Of a DNA stretch of 64,000 bases, positions 9,901 through 17,256 are shown piece after piece. Every line of letters starts with the position of its first letter. Within the stretch, counting starts at the first letter, position 1. Source of the stretch: Rubrobacter tropicus (lineage in GTDB: Bacteria; Actinomycetota; Rubrobacteria; Rubrobacterales; Rubrobacteraceae). The DNA is taken from the NCBI RefSeq assembly GCF_011492945.1, contig NZ_CP045119.1, forward strand, positions 3,162,001 through 3,226,000, written 5' to 3'. The notes under the pieces are model-generated. The model made no database searches, was not told where the DNA came from, and saw only the letters and a list, made by a program, of their open reading frames with translations. The translations under genes and the position numbers were made by a program.

Positions 9901-10706
9901 AGGACGAGGAGTGGCCCGAGATCGACTACCGCATCTTCCGCAACGGGGAGATCCGCTGGATCGCCGCCAGGGGCCAGACCGAGAGGGACGAGGAGGGCAG
10001 GGCGGTCCGTATCCTCGGGATCTCCGTGGACGCCACGGGGCGCAAGGAGGCCGAGGAGGAGCGCGACCGGCTGCTGGCCCGGCAGTGGGTGGCGACCGCC
10101 GAGACCGCCGAGAGGGAGCGCATCAGCCGCGAGCTCCACGACCGCGTAGCCCACTCGATGGGCGTCGCCCACCAGAGCCTCCAGCTCCACGACGTCCTCG
10201 CACAGAAGAACGCAGACAGGGCCAGGGCCAAACTGGACCTCGCGAAGGAGATGACCAAGGCGTCGCTAGAGTCGACTAGGAACCTCTCCGCCGAGCTCAG
10301 GCGCCTGGACGCCGAGGATGGCCTGGAGGCCGAGCTCAGGTACCTCCTTGACGTCGCCGTGCCGCCAGGCATCCGGGCCGGCATCCGCGTGGAGGGCAAC
10401 GAGGCGGACGTCCCCGGGCACGTCCGCGGCCAGCTCTTCCTGGTGCTGCGCGAGGCGGTTCGTAACGCCGTGGCACACTCGGGCTGCCATTCGCTCTCCG
10501 TCGGGCTCGACATAGGACCGAAAAAGGTGGTGGGAAGCGTGCAGGACGATGGGCGTGGCTTCGATACGACGGACGGCAACGGGGGCGTGGGCCTGCGGTC
10601 CATGAGGGAGCGGACCGCGCTGCTCGACGGCGGCTTCGAGCTTGACTGCCGGCCCGGAATGGGGACGCGGGTCGAGGTCTCCATCCCGCTGGCATGGGGG
10701 CAATGA
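6960..10706 (+). CDS. Multi-PAS/GAF sensor histidine kinase (HisKA_3 type)
   Basis: 1248 residues, soluble. In order: a short coiled coil, a GAF-like domain (about 70-220), four PAS domains (about 250-730, each ending in an ERK-type linker), a second GAF (about 745-890), a fifth PAS (about 900-1025), then the kinase core. The phospho-accepting His is in RISRELHDRVAHSMG (about residue 1059), typical of NarX/LiaS-type HisKA_3 kinases that partner with LuxR-type regulators. ATP-site boxes are LREAVRNAVAHS, DDGRGFD and GVGLRSMRER. The GTG start overlaps the upstream stop and its own stop overlaps the regulator start. No transmembrane segment, so it senses an internal signal. Confidence 0.92.
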   Translation: MRFRHATGGLPRDHRDVEIERLRAQLAEARTREVRVRAEERERFSQLSAASRRFAHSMRSRMDEKQRQQRRLDAQYAVSRVLEEAGDLVEAGPGIFRALGAGLGWDAGVLWIIESGALRCAGIWRPGEVPGGFEEACGESRLRLGDGLPGRVWRREEACWVEDVLEDEGYPIREAAAEADLRCALGFPIQDGGRLAGVFELLKKDTSPVDEDLLRVTYLAGHQIGQFVERRRAEEERDLALSREREARQRIGGILESINDAFFALDHELRFTYLNDRAEAFFGKPRRELLGRDASGVLPEGEGSGSYEGIAEALRTGEPAGFEVLTPVTGAWISARVYPNSDGVSVFFEDISERKRSEEKLRESEERFRLMADAVPQIVWLTDPDGRVEFYNRQFTAYTGVPYEPATAAEVVADHVHPDDVAATLEAFGEVLRTGGTLLVEHRIRSKEGDYRWFLVRAEPYHDPRTGEIIRWFGASVDIHDRKVAEAALRSNEERWRALVDKGSDVITISDGDGTVRFATPSIETVCGHTVEEFVGSNPFELGRIHPDDLERCKEAMRGLADNPGRSVAIEHRYLHKTKGWRWLEGTFTGLFHDPAIGGLVANFRDVTERKEAEEALRESEEKYRTLFGSIDEGFIVVELAFDAKGRPADYRVLETNEAFERQTGLVDAAGKTALRLAPNLELSWIGTYGEVALTGEPVRFESYAKSLDRWWSVYASRVGGDGSSTVSVVFDDITERKRREAHAAFLAEVQDAFALPSSADEIMQAVGAKVGAYLNVTTCNFLDVDEGRGELTVSHSWEKTDVSGLIRTFRTEDFLTEEFGRASRAGETTVVRDTQTDPRTDARAYAELDLGAFVGVPFHRDGEWRFFLSVTDSRPRDWREDEVELFRELSNRVFPRLERARAEEALKENDDWLRLAQRYAGSGTWEWELRTGEIRWSGEHRELFGFDPSDEPVDREDWWAAVHPEDLPRIEEAGRRCLEEDEEWPEIDYRIFRNGEIRWIAARGQTERDEEGRAVRILGISVDATGRKEAEEERDRLLARQWVATAETAERERISRELHDRVAHSMGVAHQSLQLHDVLAQKNADRARAKLDLAKEMTKASLESTRNLSAELRRLDAEDGLEAELRYLLDVAVPPGIRAGIRVEGNEADVPGHVRGQLFLVLREAVRNAVAHSGCHSLSVGLDIGPKKVVGSVQDDGRGFDTTDGNGGVGLRSMRERTALLDGGFELDCRPGMGTRVEVSIPLAWGQ

Positions 10707-11380
10707 TGGAGAACGGGACCATAAAGATCCTGCTCGTGGACGACCACACGATGTTCCGCCAGGGGCTCAAGGAGATGCTCTCCACCGACGAGAAGATGCG
10801 GATCGTCGGGGAGGCCTCCGACGGGTCGGAGGCCGTCGCTCTGGCGGACGAAGAGGGGCCCGACGTGGTCATCCTCGACGTCGAGATGCCCGGCATAAGC
10901 GCGGCCGAGACGATGGAGGGCCTGCTCGGGCTCTCCCCCGCCCCGAAGGTGCTCATCGTCTCCATGTACGACAGCCCGCGCCTGGTGCGCGACCTGCTCG
11001 GGCGCGGCGCGAGCGGCTACCTCGTCAAAAGCGCCTCCATGGAAGAGCTCCTGACAGCCGTGCGCCGGGCCGCCGACGGCCCCCAAGGCCGGCGGGAGGA
11101 GAACGTGATCCTGGCCGTCCCCCGCGCCGTCCTGGAGAGGGTGAAGGGCGGCGACGAAGAGGGGCTCTCGGGCAGGGAGCAGGAGATACTCCTCCTCGCC
11201 GCCCGCGGCCTCTCCAACCGCCTAATAGCCGCCTCGCTCCACATCTCGGAAGCAACCGTCAAACGCCACCTCGCCAACGTCTACGAGAAGATGGGCGTAG
11301 GCTCCCGTGGCGAAGCCTCCCAGAAGGCCATGCGGGAGGGTTGGATCACCGCGGGCGACCTGACCCGCAACGACGGCTGA
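10703..11380 (+). CDS. LuxR/NarL-family response regulator
   Basis: 225 residues. Receiver domain at the N-terminus: acidic pair in ILLVDDHTMFRQGL, phospho-Asp about residue 58 in VVILDVEMPG, and switch Lys in SGYLVKSAS. The C-terminal LuxR-type helix-turn-helix includes LSGREQEILLLAARGLSN and EATVKRHLANVYEKMGV. It overlaps the histidine kinase by four bases (ATGA), so the two form a cognate pair. An in-frame ATG at 10694 is a possible alternative start; the overlapping one is preferred because of its spacing from the GGGGG stretch. Targets unknown. Confidence 0.92.
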   Translation: MMENGTIKILLVDDHTMFRQGLKEMLSTDEKMRIVGEASDGSEAVALADEEGPDVVILDVEMPGISAAETMEGLLGLSPAPKVLIVSMYDSPRLVRDLLGRGASGYLVKSASMEELLTAVRRAADGPQGRREENVILAVPRAVLERVKGGDEEGLSGREQEILLLAARGLSNRLIAASLHISEATVKRHLANVYEKMGVGSRGEASQKAMREGWITAGDLTRNDG

Positions 11381-11560
11381 AAAGCTCGTCACAGCGGCTT
11401 TCACACCTTCTTGGCCACGGGACAGGCACGGCGGTCGTCCGTGGGGTAAAGACGCTTGTGGGTGTAAGGTTTAGAGGTATCAGGGGACCTATTACGCGGC
11501 GTGTAGCCCGGCACCACGACCGCGGTCGGCCCCACCCAAAGAGAACCGTGTCCGCGGCAA

Positions 11561-11614
11561 CCTAAAGCGGATCGCCCCGCAAAGAGGCCCAACCTCTTTG
11601 CAAACCGCTTTAAA
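11561..11614. repeat. Compact copy of the CCTAAAGCGG hairpin element
   Basis: Begins CCTAAAGCGG and ends CCGCTTTAAA, with a perfect inner hairpin GCAAAGAGG-CCCAA-CCTCTTTGC. It is the reverse-oriented, uninterrupted relative of 2970-3139. It lies between the regulator gene and the convergent AI-2E permease, so it could also serve as a bidirectional terminator. The rest of 11381-11633 holds no convincing gene. Confidence 0.7.
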
Positions 11615-11633
11615 AGCCCCGGGCCGAAGCGAG

Positions 11634-12761
11634 CTACCGGAGGTGCCTCAGGGCCTTGCCGACAAAGTCAGGCAGTTTCCGGGACTTCGGCACGTGGGCC
11701 GGCGGGTTGGGGTCGGTGCCCATCCCGTCCATGCGGCTCACCCAGAGCTCGCGCACGAGCACCTGCACGACGGCCACCAGCGGGACGGCCAAAAAGACAC
11801 CCACGATGCCAAAGAGCGTGCCCATCGTGAGGATGGCGAAGACGACGAGGGCCGGGTGGAGATCCACGGCCCGGCTCATCAGAATCGGCTGCAGGATGTT
11901 GCCCTCGATCTGCTGGATGATGATGAAGGCCAGGATCACGTACACGGCATCGAACGGGTCTCCCGAAACGAGCGCCAGGAGTAGGGGCAACACCACGGAG
12001 ATCGTGGCGCCCACGTAGGGCACGAAGGAGACCAGGCCGCTAAAGATGCCCAGAAGTAGGGCGAACGGCACGTCTATGATCCAGAGCGAGACGGCCCAGA
12101 ACACGGCGATAAAGCTCATGGCGGCGAGCTGGCCGATGAACCACCGCTGGACCGTGTGGTACAGCTCGTGCAGGATCTCCCGGGTCCTCTGCCGCCACCC
12201 GGCGGGGAAGAGCGAGACGAAGCCGGAGACCCACGGCTCGGGCCGGATGACGAGGTAGACGGTAGCGATGAGAACCACCAACCCCAGCGAGACGGCCGTG
12301 GCGACGGTCAGCCCCACGCCGGCCGCCGTCGAGACCGCGCTCCCGGTGAGCGCCTGGCGCCCGATCTCGGGCAGGCTCCCCCCGTCGAGGCTGATCCTGG
12401 CGCCCAGGCCGAAGAAGCCCTGCACCCTGTTGAACAGGGCCAAGGTCTCCTCCAGAAGCACCGGGAAGTCTTCCGCGAGCTCCCTGGACTGCTCCTCGAC
12501 GACGGGGACGACCGCCAGGCCAAAGAGCCACACCGCCCCGGCCAGCGTCGCGATAACGGCCAGCATCCCCCAGGCCCGCGGCAGGCCCCGCCGGTGGAGG
12601 TAGTTGACCGGGGCGCTGAGTATGATGGATAGGAGTATCGTCAGCAAAAAGGCGAGCACGACCCCGGTGATCCGGTAAAAGAAGTACCCCCCCAGGAGCA
12701 GCGCGAAGACGAGCATGATGCCCCCGTATACCGTCCTCCCCGAAGAGGCGGGTCGCTCCAT
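11634..12761 (-). CDS. AI-2E family (PerM-like) membrane permease
   Basis: 375 residues with about eight hydrophobic segments. The family comprises exporters or channels variously linked to autoinducer-2 or sodium/proton transport, so the substrate is open. The N-terminal pair GGYFFYRITGVVLAFLLTIL and the C-terminal run VLPLLLALVSGDPFDAVYV are the expected topology, with a long amphipathic loop (residues about 75-130) between. Family length is normally 340-400. It converges on the upstream signalling operon and is followed on the same strand by nothing else. The ATG at 12761 follows a GAG-rich leader. Confidence 0.85.
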   Translation of the reverse strand: MERPASSGRTVYGGIMLVFALLLGGYFFYRITGVVLAFLLTILLSIILSAPVNYLHRRGLPRAWGMLAVIATLAGAVWLFGLAVVPVVEEQSRELAEDFPVLLEETLALFNRVQGFFGLGARISLDGGSLPEIGRQALTGSAVSTAAGVGLTVATAVSLGLVVLIATVYLVIRPEPWVSGFVSLFPAGWRQRTREILHELYHTVQRWFIGQLAAMSFIAVFWAVSLWIIDVPFALLLGIFSGLVSFVPYVGATISVVLPLLLALVSGDPFDAVYVILAFIIIQQIEGNILQPILMSRAVDLHPALVVFAILTMGTLFGIVGVFLAVPLVAVVQVLVRELWVSRMDGMGTDPNPPAHVPKSRKLPDFVGKALRHLR

Positions 12762-12843
12762 CTCGCTAATCCTCCAGACAACCCGATGGCGCCACCGGGG
12801 TCCCTACAGTATCTCCGATCCGGCCCCGGCCCACACCGCCGCC

Positions 12844-13605
12844 CTAGAGGGCCGGCATCGGTGTGACGCGACTGAGGGAGAGCCCGGACTCGTAGGCCAG
12901 TATGGTCCCGGAGTGCTTGGACTGCGCCCGCCTGAGCGCCACCGACGACCACCCTTCGACGGCCTCTTCGAGCGCGGCCGTCTTGACGACGAGCTGCTTG
13001 GCGTCGACGAGGCCGGCGAGCCTCTCCTGCTGCTCCAGCGCCGTCTCCAGCCCGACCTGCTTGACCCAGTCGAACGAGGCCCACACCGTCCGTCCCTCCC
13101 CCACGCCCTCCTCGATGAGCCGGCCGAGCTGGTCCTCTCGTCCTCCCAGGGGGTTCTCTTCCGGCCTCATGAGGAGCCGTCGCTCACGCTGCAGGCGCCC
13201 GGCTTCCAGACCGTTCTCCTCGAACCGGGCGATCAACTCCTCCGCCGGGCTGTCCTCCCCGCCATGAAACTTCACCAGCAGCCCGTCCCGGGCCTCGCCG
13301 ACCCGGAAGAACGCGGCGTCCAGACGGTGCAGAAGTTCGAGGTTCTGGGCGATGGCGAGCACGTTGTCGGGAACCCGCAAAAAGGAGCCCAACTGCCCGA
13401 CGAGCGTGGTCGGACGCTCCTTCTCCCTGAGAAAGTCATCCAGAGCATCCCGCCGCACGCGCCAGTGCTTGCCGACCTTCAGGCACGGCAGCCTCCCCTC
13501 CCGACACCAGCGCCAGATCGTGCTCTCCTTTACCCCGAGAACCCCCGCCACCTCTTCCGCGCCCAGTAACTCGATTCCCCGCCCGCTCTCCTGAGATACC
13601 GCCAA
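12844..13605 (-). CDS. Excisionase-type HTH regulator with unknown C-terminal domain
   Basis: 253 residues. Residues 13-60 form a MerR/excisionase-like winged helix: LLGAEEVAGVLGVKESTIWR followed by a wing GRLPCLKVGKHWRVRRDAL. The remaining 190 residues are alpha/beta, soluble, and could be a ligand-sensing domain; some features recall DcmR-type MEDS domains, but I cannot confirm this. It is divergent from the membrane-stress cluster starting at 13806 and separated by an AT-rich promoter region, so control of that cluster is plausible. No cysteine clusters or membrane segments. Confidence 0.72.
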   Translation of the reverse strand: MAVSQESGRGIELLGAEEVAGVLGVKESTIWRWCREGRLPCLKVGKHWRVRRDALDDFLREKERPTTLVGQLGSFLRVPDNVLAIAQNLELLHRLDAAFFRVGEARDGLLVKFHGGEDSPAEELIARFEENGLEAGRLQRERRLLMRPEENPLGGREDQLGRLIEEGVGEGRTVWASFDWVKQVGLETALEQQERLAGLVDAKQLVVKTAALEEAVEGWSSVALRRAQSKHSGTILAYESGLSLSRVTPMPAL

Positions 13606-13805
13606 TTCTCAAATCCTTCCCCGACACCCGACCACGCGCCCATTGTGCCCTACGACACCCTCCGCGGCGTGATCGTTACACCTTTAGATGCATTTTTACC
13701 GTATTTTGGTCTTGTTTAGTTGACTATACCTTAGTTTGACGTATGTTGATGTACGTAAAGGCAACGATTCGCCGCGGAGTGGCCGGGGCGACAGAGAGGA
13801 GAAGC
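13606..13805. promoter_or_regulatory. AT-rich divergent promoter region
   Basis: This 200-bp gap is the most AT-rich stretch nearby. Between about 13710 and 13760 it contains three related direct repeats, TTGACTATA, TTGACGTATG and TTGATGTACG, that could be -35 or regulator sites for the rightward cluster. A TATACC hexamer may be a -10. Exact start points cannot be fixed by eye. The segment just before 13806 carries the ribosome site GAGAGGAGAAGC. Confidence 0.4.
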
Positions 13806-14087
13806 ATGACCGAGCAGCATGCGGCACCCAGGGTTCACACGCGTGAGCGGGACGGGGATCTGAGGGGTGCGGACACCCGGAAGGGCACGGAGACCAAGCC
13901 GTCCTTCAAGACCACCGAGTTGATCGTGTACGTGCTGGCGGTTGCCGGCGTGCTGATCGCCTCCGCGATCGTCGACAACAGCTTCGGCGCGGACCCGGCG
14001 TGGCGGTACGTCACGTACCTGACGGTCGGCTACATGATCAGCCGCGGCCTGGCGAAGGCCGGCTCCAGGTACCCCCAGGACGACTAA
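13806..14087 (+). CDS. Small two-helix membrane protein
   Basis: 93 residues. A polar N-terminal half (residues 1-40) precedes two predicted transmembrane helices, LIVYVLAVAGVLIASAIV and a second around WRYVTYLTVGYMISRGLA. The C-terminus is short and charged. The ATG at 13806 follows GAGAGGAG and is preferred over an upstream in-frame start. It opens the co-oriented membrane-stress group and is followed by a strong terminator, so it may be separately transcribed. Not assigned to a named family; function unknown. Confidence 0.75.
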   Translation: MTEQHAAPRVHTRERDGDLRGADTRKGTETKPSFKTTELIVYVLAVAGVLIASAIVDNSFGADPAWRYVTYLTVGYMISRGLAKAGSRYPQDD

Positions 14088-14111
14088 AGTTCGGGCGGCG
14101 ATCTTGGAATC

Positions 14112-14150
14112 GGGCGGGGCCGGGGTATCTGATCCCGGCCCCGCCCTTTC
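14112..14150 (+). terminator. Rho-independent terminator
   Basis: Perfect 13-bp stem GGGCGGGGCCGGG / CCCGGCCCCGCCC with a nine-base loop, followed by TTTCT. It lies 25 bases after the stop of the small membrane protein gene. Confidence 0.85.
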
Positions 14151-14199
14151 TCGGCCGCCGGGGGCGAACGACGGGCTGCGGAAAGGGAGGCGAGTTTAG

Positions 14200-14301
14200 A
14201 TGATACGGGTTCCTGGTGGGTGCCTGTTCTGGGTGCTGATCAGCATCGTCCTGAGCGTGGGCCTGACGGTCCTCGCGAACCTCGTCTTGGTCCTGTTTTG
14301 A
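14200..14301 (+). CDS. 33-residue membrane peptide (MIR...GC type)
   Basis: A very small gene with a clear GGGAGG ribosome site nine bases before its ATG. The peptide starts MIRVPGGCLFWVLISIVLS and continues as a single hydrophobic helix to the stop. A second peptide at 16311-16430 has the same opening MIR, a Gly-Cys pair and one hydrophobic helix, so the pair is probably homologous. It lies between a terminator and the next gene of the membrane-stress group. Probably a single-pass inner-membrane peptide; function unknown. Confidence 0.6.
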   Translation: MIRVPGGCLFWVLISIVLSVGLTVLANLVLVLF

Positions 14302-14364
14302 ACCGGGGGGCGTTAACGAGGTGTTTGTTGGTGGCAGTGGGTAGCGACTGAGAGGAGAAAGACC

Positions 14365-14898
14365 GTGGAGAGTAGCGAGACCGCGCAGAAGGCGAAGCAG
14401 CAGGGGCAGCAGTTGACCCGGCAGGCCCGGCAGCAGGCCGGGGAGCTTGCGACCCGGGGCGGCGAGCAGGTCAAGTCCCAGCTCGCGAGCCAGAAGCACG
14501 AGGCTTCGCAGAGGCTGACGCCCATACAGGTGGCGCTCAGGGAGACCGCCCAGCAGCTGCGCAAGCAGGGCCAGGCGCCGGTCGCCCAGTACGCGGACAA
14601 GGCCTCGGATCAGGTCGAGCGGGTCTCCGGCTACCTCCGGGAGACCGAGGTCGACGAGATGGTCGACGAGGCGCGCGGTTTCGCGCGCAGCAGGCCGGCC
14701 CTCTTTCTCGGCGGCGCCCTGGCGCTCGGTTTTCTCGGCGCCCGCTTCCTGAAGAGCTCCTCCCAGGAGGCCTCCAACGGCCAGCCGGTCGCGGCGCTCC
14801 CCCCCGCCGAGGCCGCCCCCCCGACGGCGAGGCGCACCCCGACGGCCGGCGGGTCCGTGGACGGGGCGGACCGTCCCGTGTCCCCCCGGGGAATCTAG
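14365..14898 (+). CDS. Gln-rich amphipathic protein with one membrane anchor
   Basis: 177 residues. Residues 1-105 are a charged, Gln/Ala-rich amphipathic helix (repeats such as TRQARQQAGELATRGGEQV) resembling LEA, apolipoprotein or YtxH-like stress proteins. One membrane helix follows (ALFLGGALALGFLGARFL, about 113-130). The tail is Pro/Ala rich. The GTG start is supported by GAGAGGAGAAAG upstream. The next gene begins nine bases after the stop with its own AGGAGG site, so they are co-transcribed. Likely coats or shapes the membrane; this is inference. Confidence 0.75.
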   Translation: MESSETAQKAKQQGQQLTRQARQQAGELATRGGEQVKSQLASQKHEASQRLTPIQVALRETAQQLRKQGQAPVAQYADKASDQVERVSGYLRETEVDEMVDEARGFARSRPALFLGGALALGFLGARFLKSSSQEASNGQPVAALPPAEAAPPTARRTPTAGGSVDGADRPVSPRGI

Positions 14899-14907
14899 GA
14901 GGCTTCG

Positions 14908-15306
14908 GTGCAGGGTAGGAACGGTAGGGACGACCGCACGCTCGGGGAGCTCTTCTCCGAGCTGGCGCGGGAGACCTCCACGCTCGTCCGCCAGGAGGTG
15001 AACCTCGCCAAGACCGAGATGGGTCAGAAGGCCTCGCGGGTCGGCAAGGACGTGGGCTTTCTGGCGGCCGGGGGCGTCTTGGCCTACGCGGGGCTGCTGG
15101 CGATCCTCGCCGGGTTGATCGTGCTGCTCGGACAGGTCATCCCCATGTGGCTCTCGGCCCTCCTGGTCGGGCTCGTGGTGGCGGCCGTCGGCTACTTCCT
15201 GATCAAGAAGGGTCTGGACGCCCTCAAGAGGGAAGACCTGGCACCGCGGCAGACGATAGAGACGCTAAAGGAGGACCAGCAATGGATCAAAGACCAGGCG
15301 AAGTAG
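14908..15306 (+). CDS. Actinobacterial holin-X family (holin superfamily III) protein
   Basis: 132 residues. A soluble N-terminal helix with TLGELFSELARETSTLVRQE is followed by two transmembrane helices (about 52-74 and 80-100) and a charged tail ending near KEDQQWIKDQAK. This matches the putative holin-X family, widespread on actinobacterial chromosomes away from phages, where it is not a lysis protein as far as known. GTG start six bases after AGGAGG. The next gene starts 25 bases inside its 3' end, indicating tight coupling. Confidence 0.82.
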   Translation: MQGRNGRDDRTLGELFSELARETSTLVRQEVNLAKTEMGQKASRVGKDVGFLAAGGVLAYAGLLAILAGLIVLLGQVIPMWLSALLVGLVVAAVGYFLIKKGLDALKREDLAPRQTIETLKEDQQWIKDQAK

Positions 15307-16238
15307 TGCGGCGGGACCCTCTCGGGGGCGGCACCCCGGGGTTCGACCCGGCCACCGACGCCTTCGATCCCGACGCGGTGAGAGACCCAGCGCTCGGCGG
15401 GGCGGACGTAGATCGGGTCGAAGTGGATCAAGTCGAGGTGGACCGGGTCGAGGTGACCAAGGTCGAGATCGAGCGCACCAGGGCCGACATGAGCGAGACG
15501 GTGGACGCCATCCAGGAGAGGCTCTCCCCGCAGAACCTCAAGGAGCAGGCGAAGGACAAGGTTAAGGAGGCAACCGTGGGTAGAGCCAGGGAAGCAAGGT
15601 CCGGCGTGGTCGAGACCGTCAGGGCCAACCCGCTGCCGGCGGCGCTGACGGGCATCGGCCTCGGCTGGCTACTGATGAGCGCGCGCCGGCAGAGCCCGCA
15701 GCCGCGCTACCGGGACGACGTCTACCGTTACCGTACCCCCACCAACGAGTACGCCCGCGAGGTCGACGAGTACCCGCTTCATGAGGGCGAAGCGGCGGAC
15801 GGCTCCTCGGCGGGCGAGTCCCTCGGGCGCGCCAGGGACAAGGTCGGGGAGACCGCCACCCAGGCCCAGGACAAGGCGCAGGACGTCGCCGGTCGTGCCC
15901 AGGACAAGGCGGGGGATCTCGGCAGCCGGGCGCGAGACGGGGCGAGCCGGCTGGGCAGCCAGGCCAGGCAGCAGGCCGGGCGGGCAGGCGGAGGGTTCCA
16001 GCGGATGCTCAACGAGAACCCCCTGACCGTCGGCGCGCTTGCCGTCGGCGCCGGCGCGGCGATAGGGCTCGCCATTCCCGAGACCTCCAAAGAGCACGAG
16101 GTCATGGGCGAGGCCCGCGACACCGTCGTGGAAAAAGCCCAGGAGAAGGCCCAGGAGGCCCAGCAGAGGGTCCAGCGGGTCGCAGAGGAGGCCCAGGGCG
16201 CGGCCCAACAAGAGGCCGAGAACCAGGGTCTGAAGTAG
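15282..16238 (+). CDS. DUF3618-type membrane protein with amphipathic repeats
   Basis: 318 residues. Near residue 43 there is a five-residue tandem repeat (DRVEV-DQVEV-DRVEV-TKVEI). Next comes the DUF3618 core, ERTRADMSETVDAIQERLSP, and a short membrane helix (about 112-128). The middle is a run of AQDKAQDVAGRAQDKAGDLG-like 11-residue amphipathic repeats as in LEA proteins, and a second hydrophobic glycine-rich segment lies near 250. DUF3618 proteins usually sit beside holin-X genes, as here. The ATG at 15282 follows AAAGGAGGACC within the previous gene. A strong terminator follows, so the operon ends here. Confidence 0.82.
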   Translation: MDQRPGEVVRRDPLGGGTPGFDPATDAFDPDAVRDPALGGADVDRVEVDQVEVDRVEVTKVEIERTRADMSETVDAIQERLSPQNLKEQAKDKVKEATVGRAREARSGVVETVRANPLPAALTGIGLGWLLMSARRQSPQPRYRDDVYRYRTPTNEYAREVDEYPLHEGEAADGSSAGESLGRARDKVGETATQAQDKAQDVAGRAQDKAGDLGSRARDGASRLGSQARQQAGRAGGGFQRMLNENPLTVGALAVGAGAAIGLAIPETSKEHEVMGEARDTVVEKAQEKAQEAQQRVQRVAEEAQGAAQQEAENQGLK

Positions 16239-16256
16239 AACGAACCCCAGGATAGC

Positions 16257-16296
16257 GAGCGGGCGCGGCCGGTTTCGGCCGCGCCCGCTCTTCTTT
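16257..16296 (+). terminator. Rho-independent terminator
   Basis: Perfect 14-bp stem GAGCGGGCGCGGCC / GGCCGCGCCCGCTC with a six-base loop and TTCTTT tail, 18 bases after the stop of the DUF3618 gene. Confidence 0.92.
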
Positions 16297-16310
16297 AGAG
16301 GGGAGGGCGG

Positions 16311-16430
16311 ATGATACGTTGGGGAAGGGGCAACCGCGGCGGCTGTTGCGTGGTGATACCCATAGGTTGCCTCACGTCGGTGGGGCTGGTGCTGCTGTTC
16401 GCGGGTCTTGCCGTCGCAAGGATGCTGTAG
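16311..16430 (+). CDS. 39-residue membrane peptide (MIR...GC type)
   Basis: Small gene directly after a terminator, with GGGGAGGG seven bases before the ATG. The peptide starts with MIRWGRGNRGGCC, continues into VVIPIGCLTSVGLVLLFAGL as one membrane helix, and ends VARML. The basic Gly-rich head gives an inside-positive orientation. It is related in layout to the peptide at 14200-14301. Three cysteines next to the membrane are notable. The gap to the next gene (16431-16514) holds that gene's leader only. Confidence 0.6.
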   Translation: MIRWGRGNRGGCCVVIPIGCLTSVGLVLLFAGLAVARML

Positions 16431-16514
16431 AGGCGTCGGACCGGGGCGGGAAGTTCCCGCCTTCTCCGAAACGGGTACGAGGTTCCATGAAGTGAGCCAA
16501 CGAGAGGAGCGCGA

Positions 16515-17069
16515 ATGACCGAAAGAGGCATAGACAGGATGGAGCAGGCGCCGGAAGAGGCCAGGCAGCAGTGGCTCGGCATGCTGCAAACGCTCGCCGA
16601 GCAGATCCAACGCCAGCAGCAGACCTCGCAGCAGATGACCCAGGAGATGATGGAGACCTACATGCAACTCCTGCAAACCCCGGGCTCCTACCTCTCCGGC
16701 CAGGCCGAGCAGCAGCAACAGACCCTCCAGCAGACGGCCCAGCAGTGGATGGAGCAGGCCCAGCAGCAACGGCAGACCTTCCAGCAGCAGGCCCAGCAAC
16801 AGCAGCAGGCCTTCCAGCAGATGACCCAGGAGGTGATGAGCACCTACGCGCAGCTCTTCAACATCCCCCTCTCCTACGCCCAGAAGGGCCTGCGGGACAC
16901 GGGGTTCCCGATCCAAAACTACGACGACCTGAACGCGGACGATATCATCAGGCGTACCTCCGGCCTCTCCGCCGAAGAGCTTCGGGTGGTCCGCGACTAC
17001 GAGGAGCGCAACAAGAACCGCGAGACGGTGCTGGAGCAGCTCGACCGCAGGATAAGGTCGGGTTCCTAA
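16515..17069 (+). CDS. Gln/Met-rich phasin-like coiled-coil protein
   Basis: 184 residues. Residues 25-120 are a Gln-rich helix containing two related units, QQMTQEMMETYMQLLQTPGS and QQMTQEVMSTYAQLFNIPLS, separated by long glutamine runs. The C-terminal 50 residues (YDDLNADDIIRRTSGLSAEE then VRDYEERNKNRETVLEQLDR) form a compact domain that recurs at the end of the protein at 20099-20524. The layout of an amphipathic helix plus small domain resembles phasin or granule-associated proteins. The start follows GAGAGGAGCGCG. A strong palindrome follows the gene. Function unknown. Confidence 0.75.
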   Translation: MTERGIDRMEQAPEEARQQWLGMLQTLAEQIQRQQQTSQQMTQEMMETYMQLLQTPGSYLSGQAEQQQQTLQQTAQQWMEQAQQQRQTFQQQAQQQQQAFQQMTQEVMSTYAQLFNIPLSYAQKGLRDTGFPIQNYDDLNADDIIRRTSGLSAEELRVVRDYEERNKNRETVLEQLDRRIRSGS

Positions 17070-17114
17070 CCGGCCGGTCCCGCAGGGGACCCGAAGAAGG
17101 TGACCACGCGCGAA

Positions 17115-17154
17115 GGGAGCCGGCGCGGGGATCGCGATCCCCGCGCCGGCTCCC
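17115..17154 (+). terminator. Long perfect palindrome, possible terminator
   Basis: A 40-bp perfect palindrome with arms reading GGGAGCCGGCGCGGGG and its complement around ATCGCGAT. It lies 46 bases after the Gln-rich gene. The T-tract is poor (GCGGTCC follows), so it is either a weak terminator or a binding or structural site. Confidence 0.6.
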
Positions 17155-17256
17155 GCGGTCCGGGCCGTCTTACGGATGGCGTAAAAGAGCGACCTTCGGG
17201 TACGTGCCCGTTGGCCGGGCCCTCGAAGGGCACGACTACCGATTGAGAGGCGACCC

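Noticed and set aside
11401-11592. 63-residue minus-strand frame beside the hairpin element
   Set aside because: No ribosome site, no homology and overlap with a repeat.
14908-15306. Holin-X gene as evidence for a prophage
   Set aside because: No other phage gene is near; chromosomal holin-X genes beside DUF3618 are common in actinobacteria.
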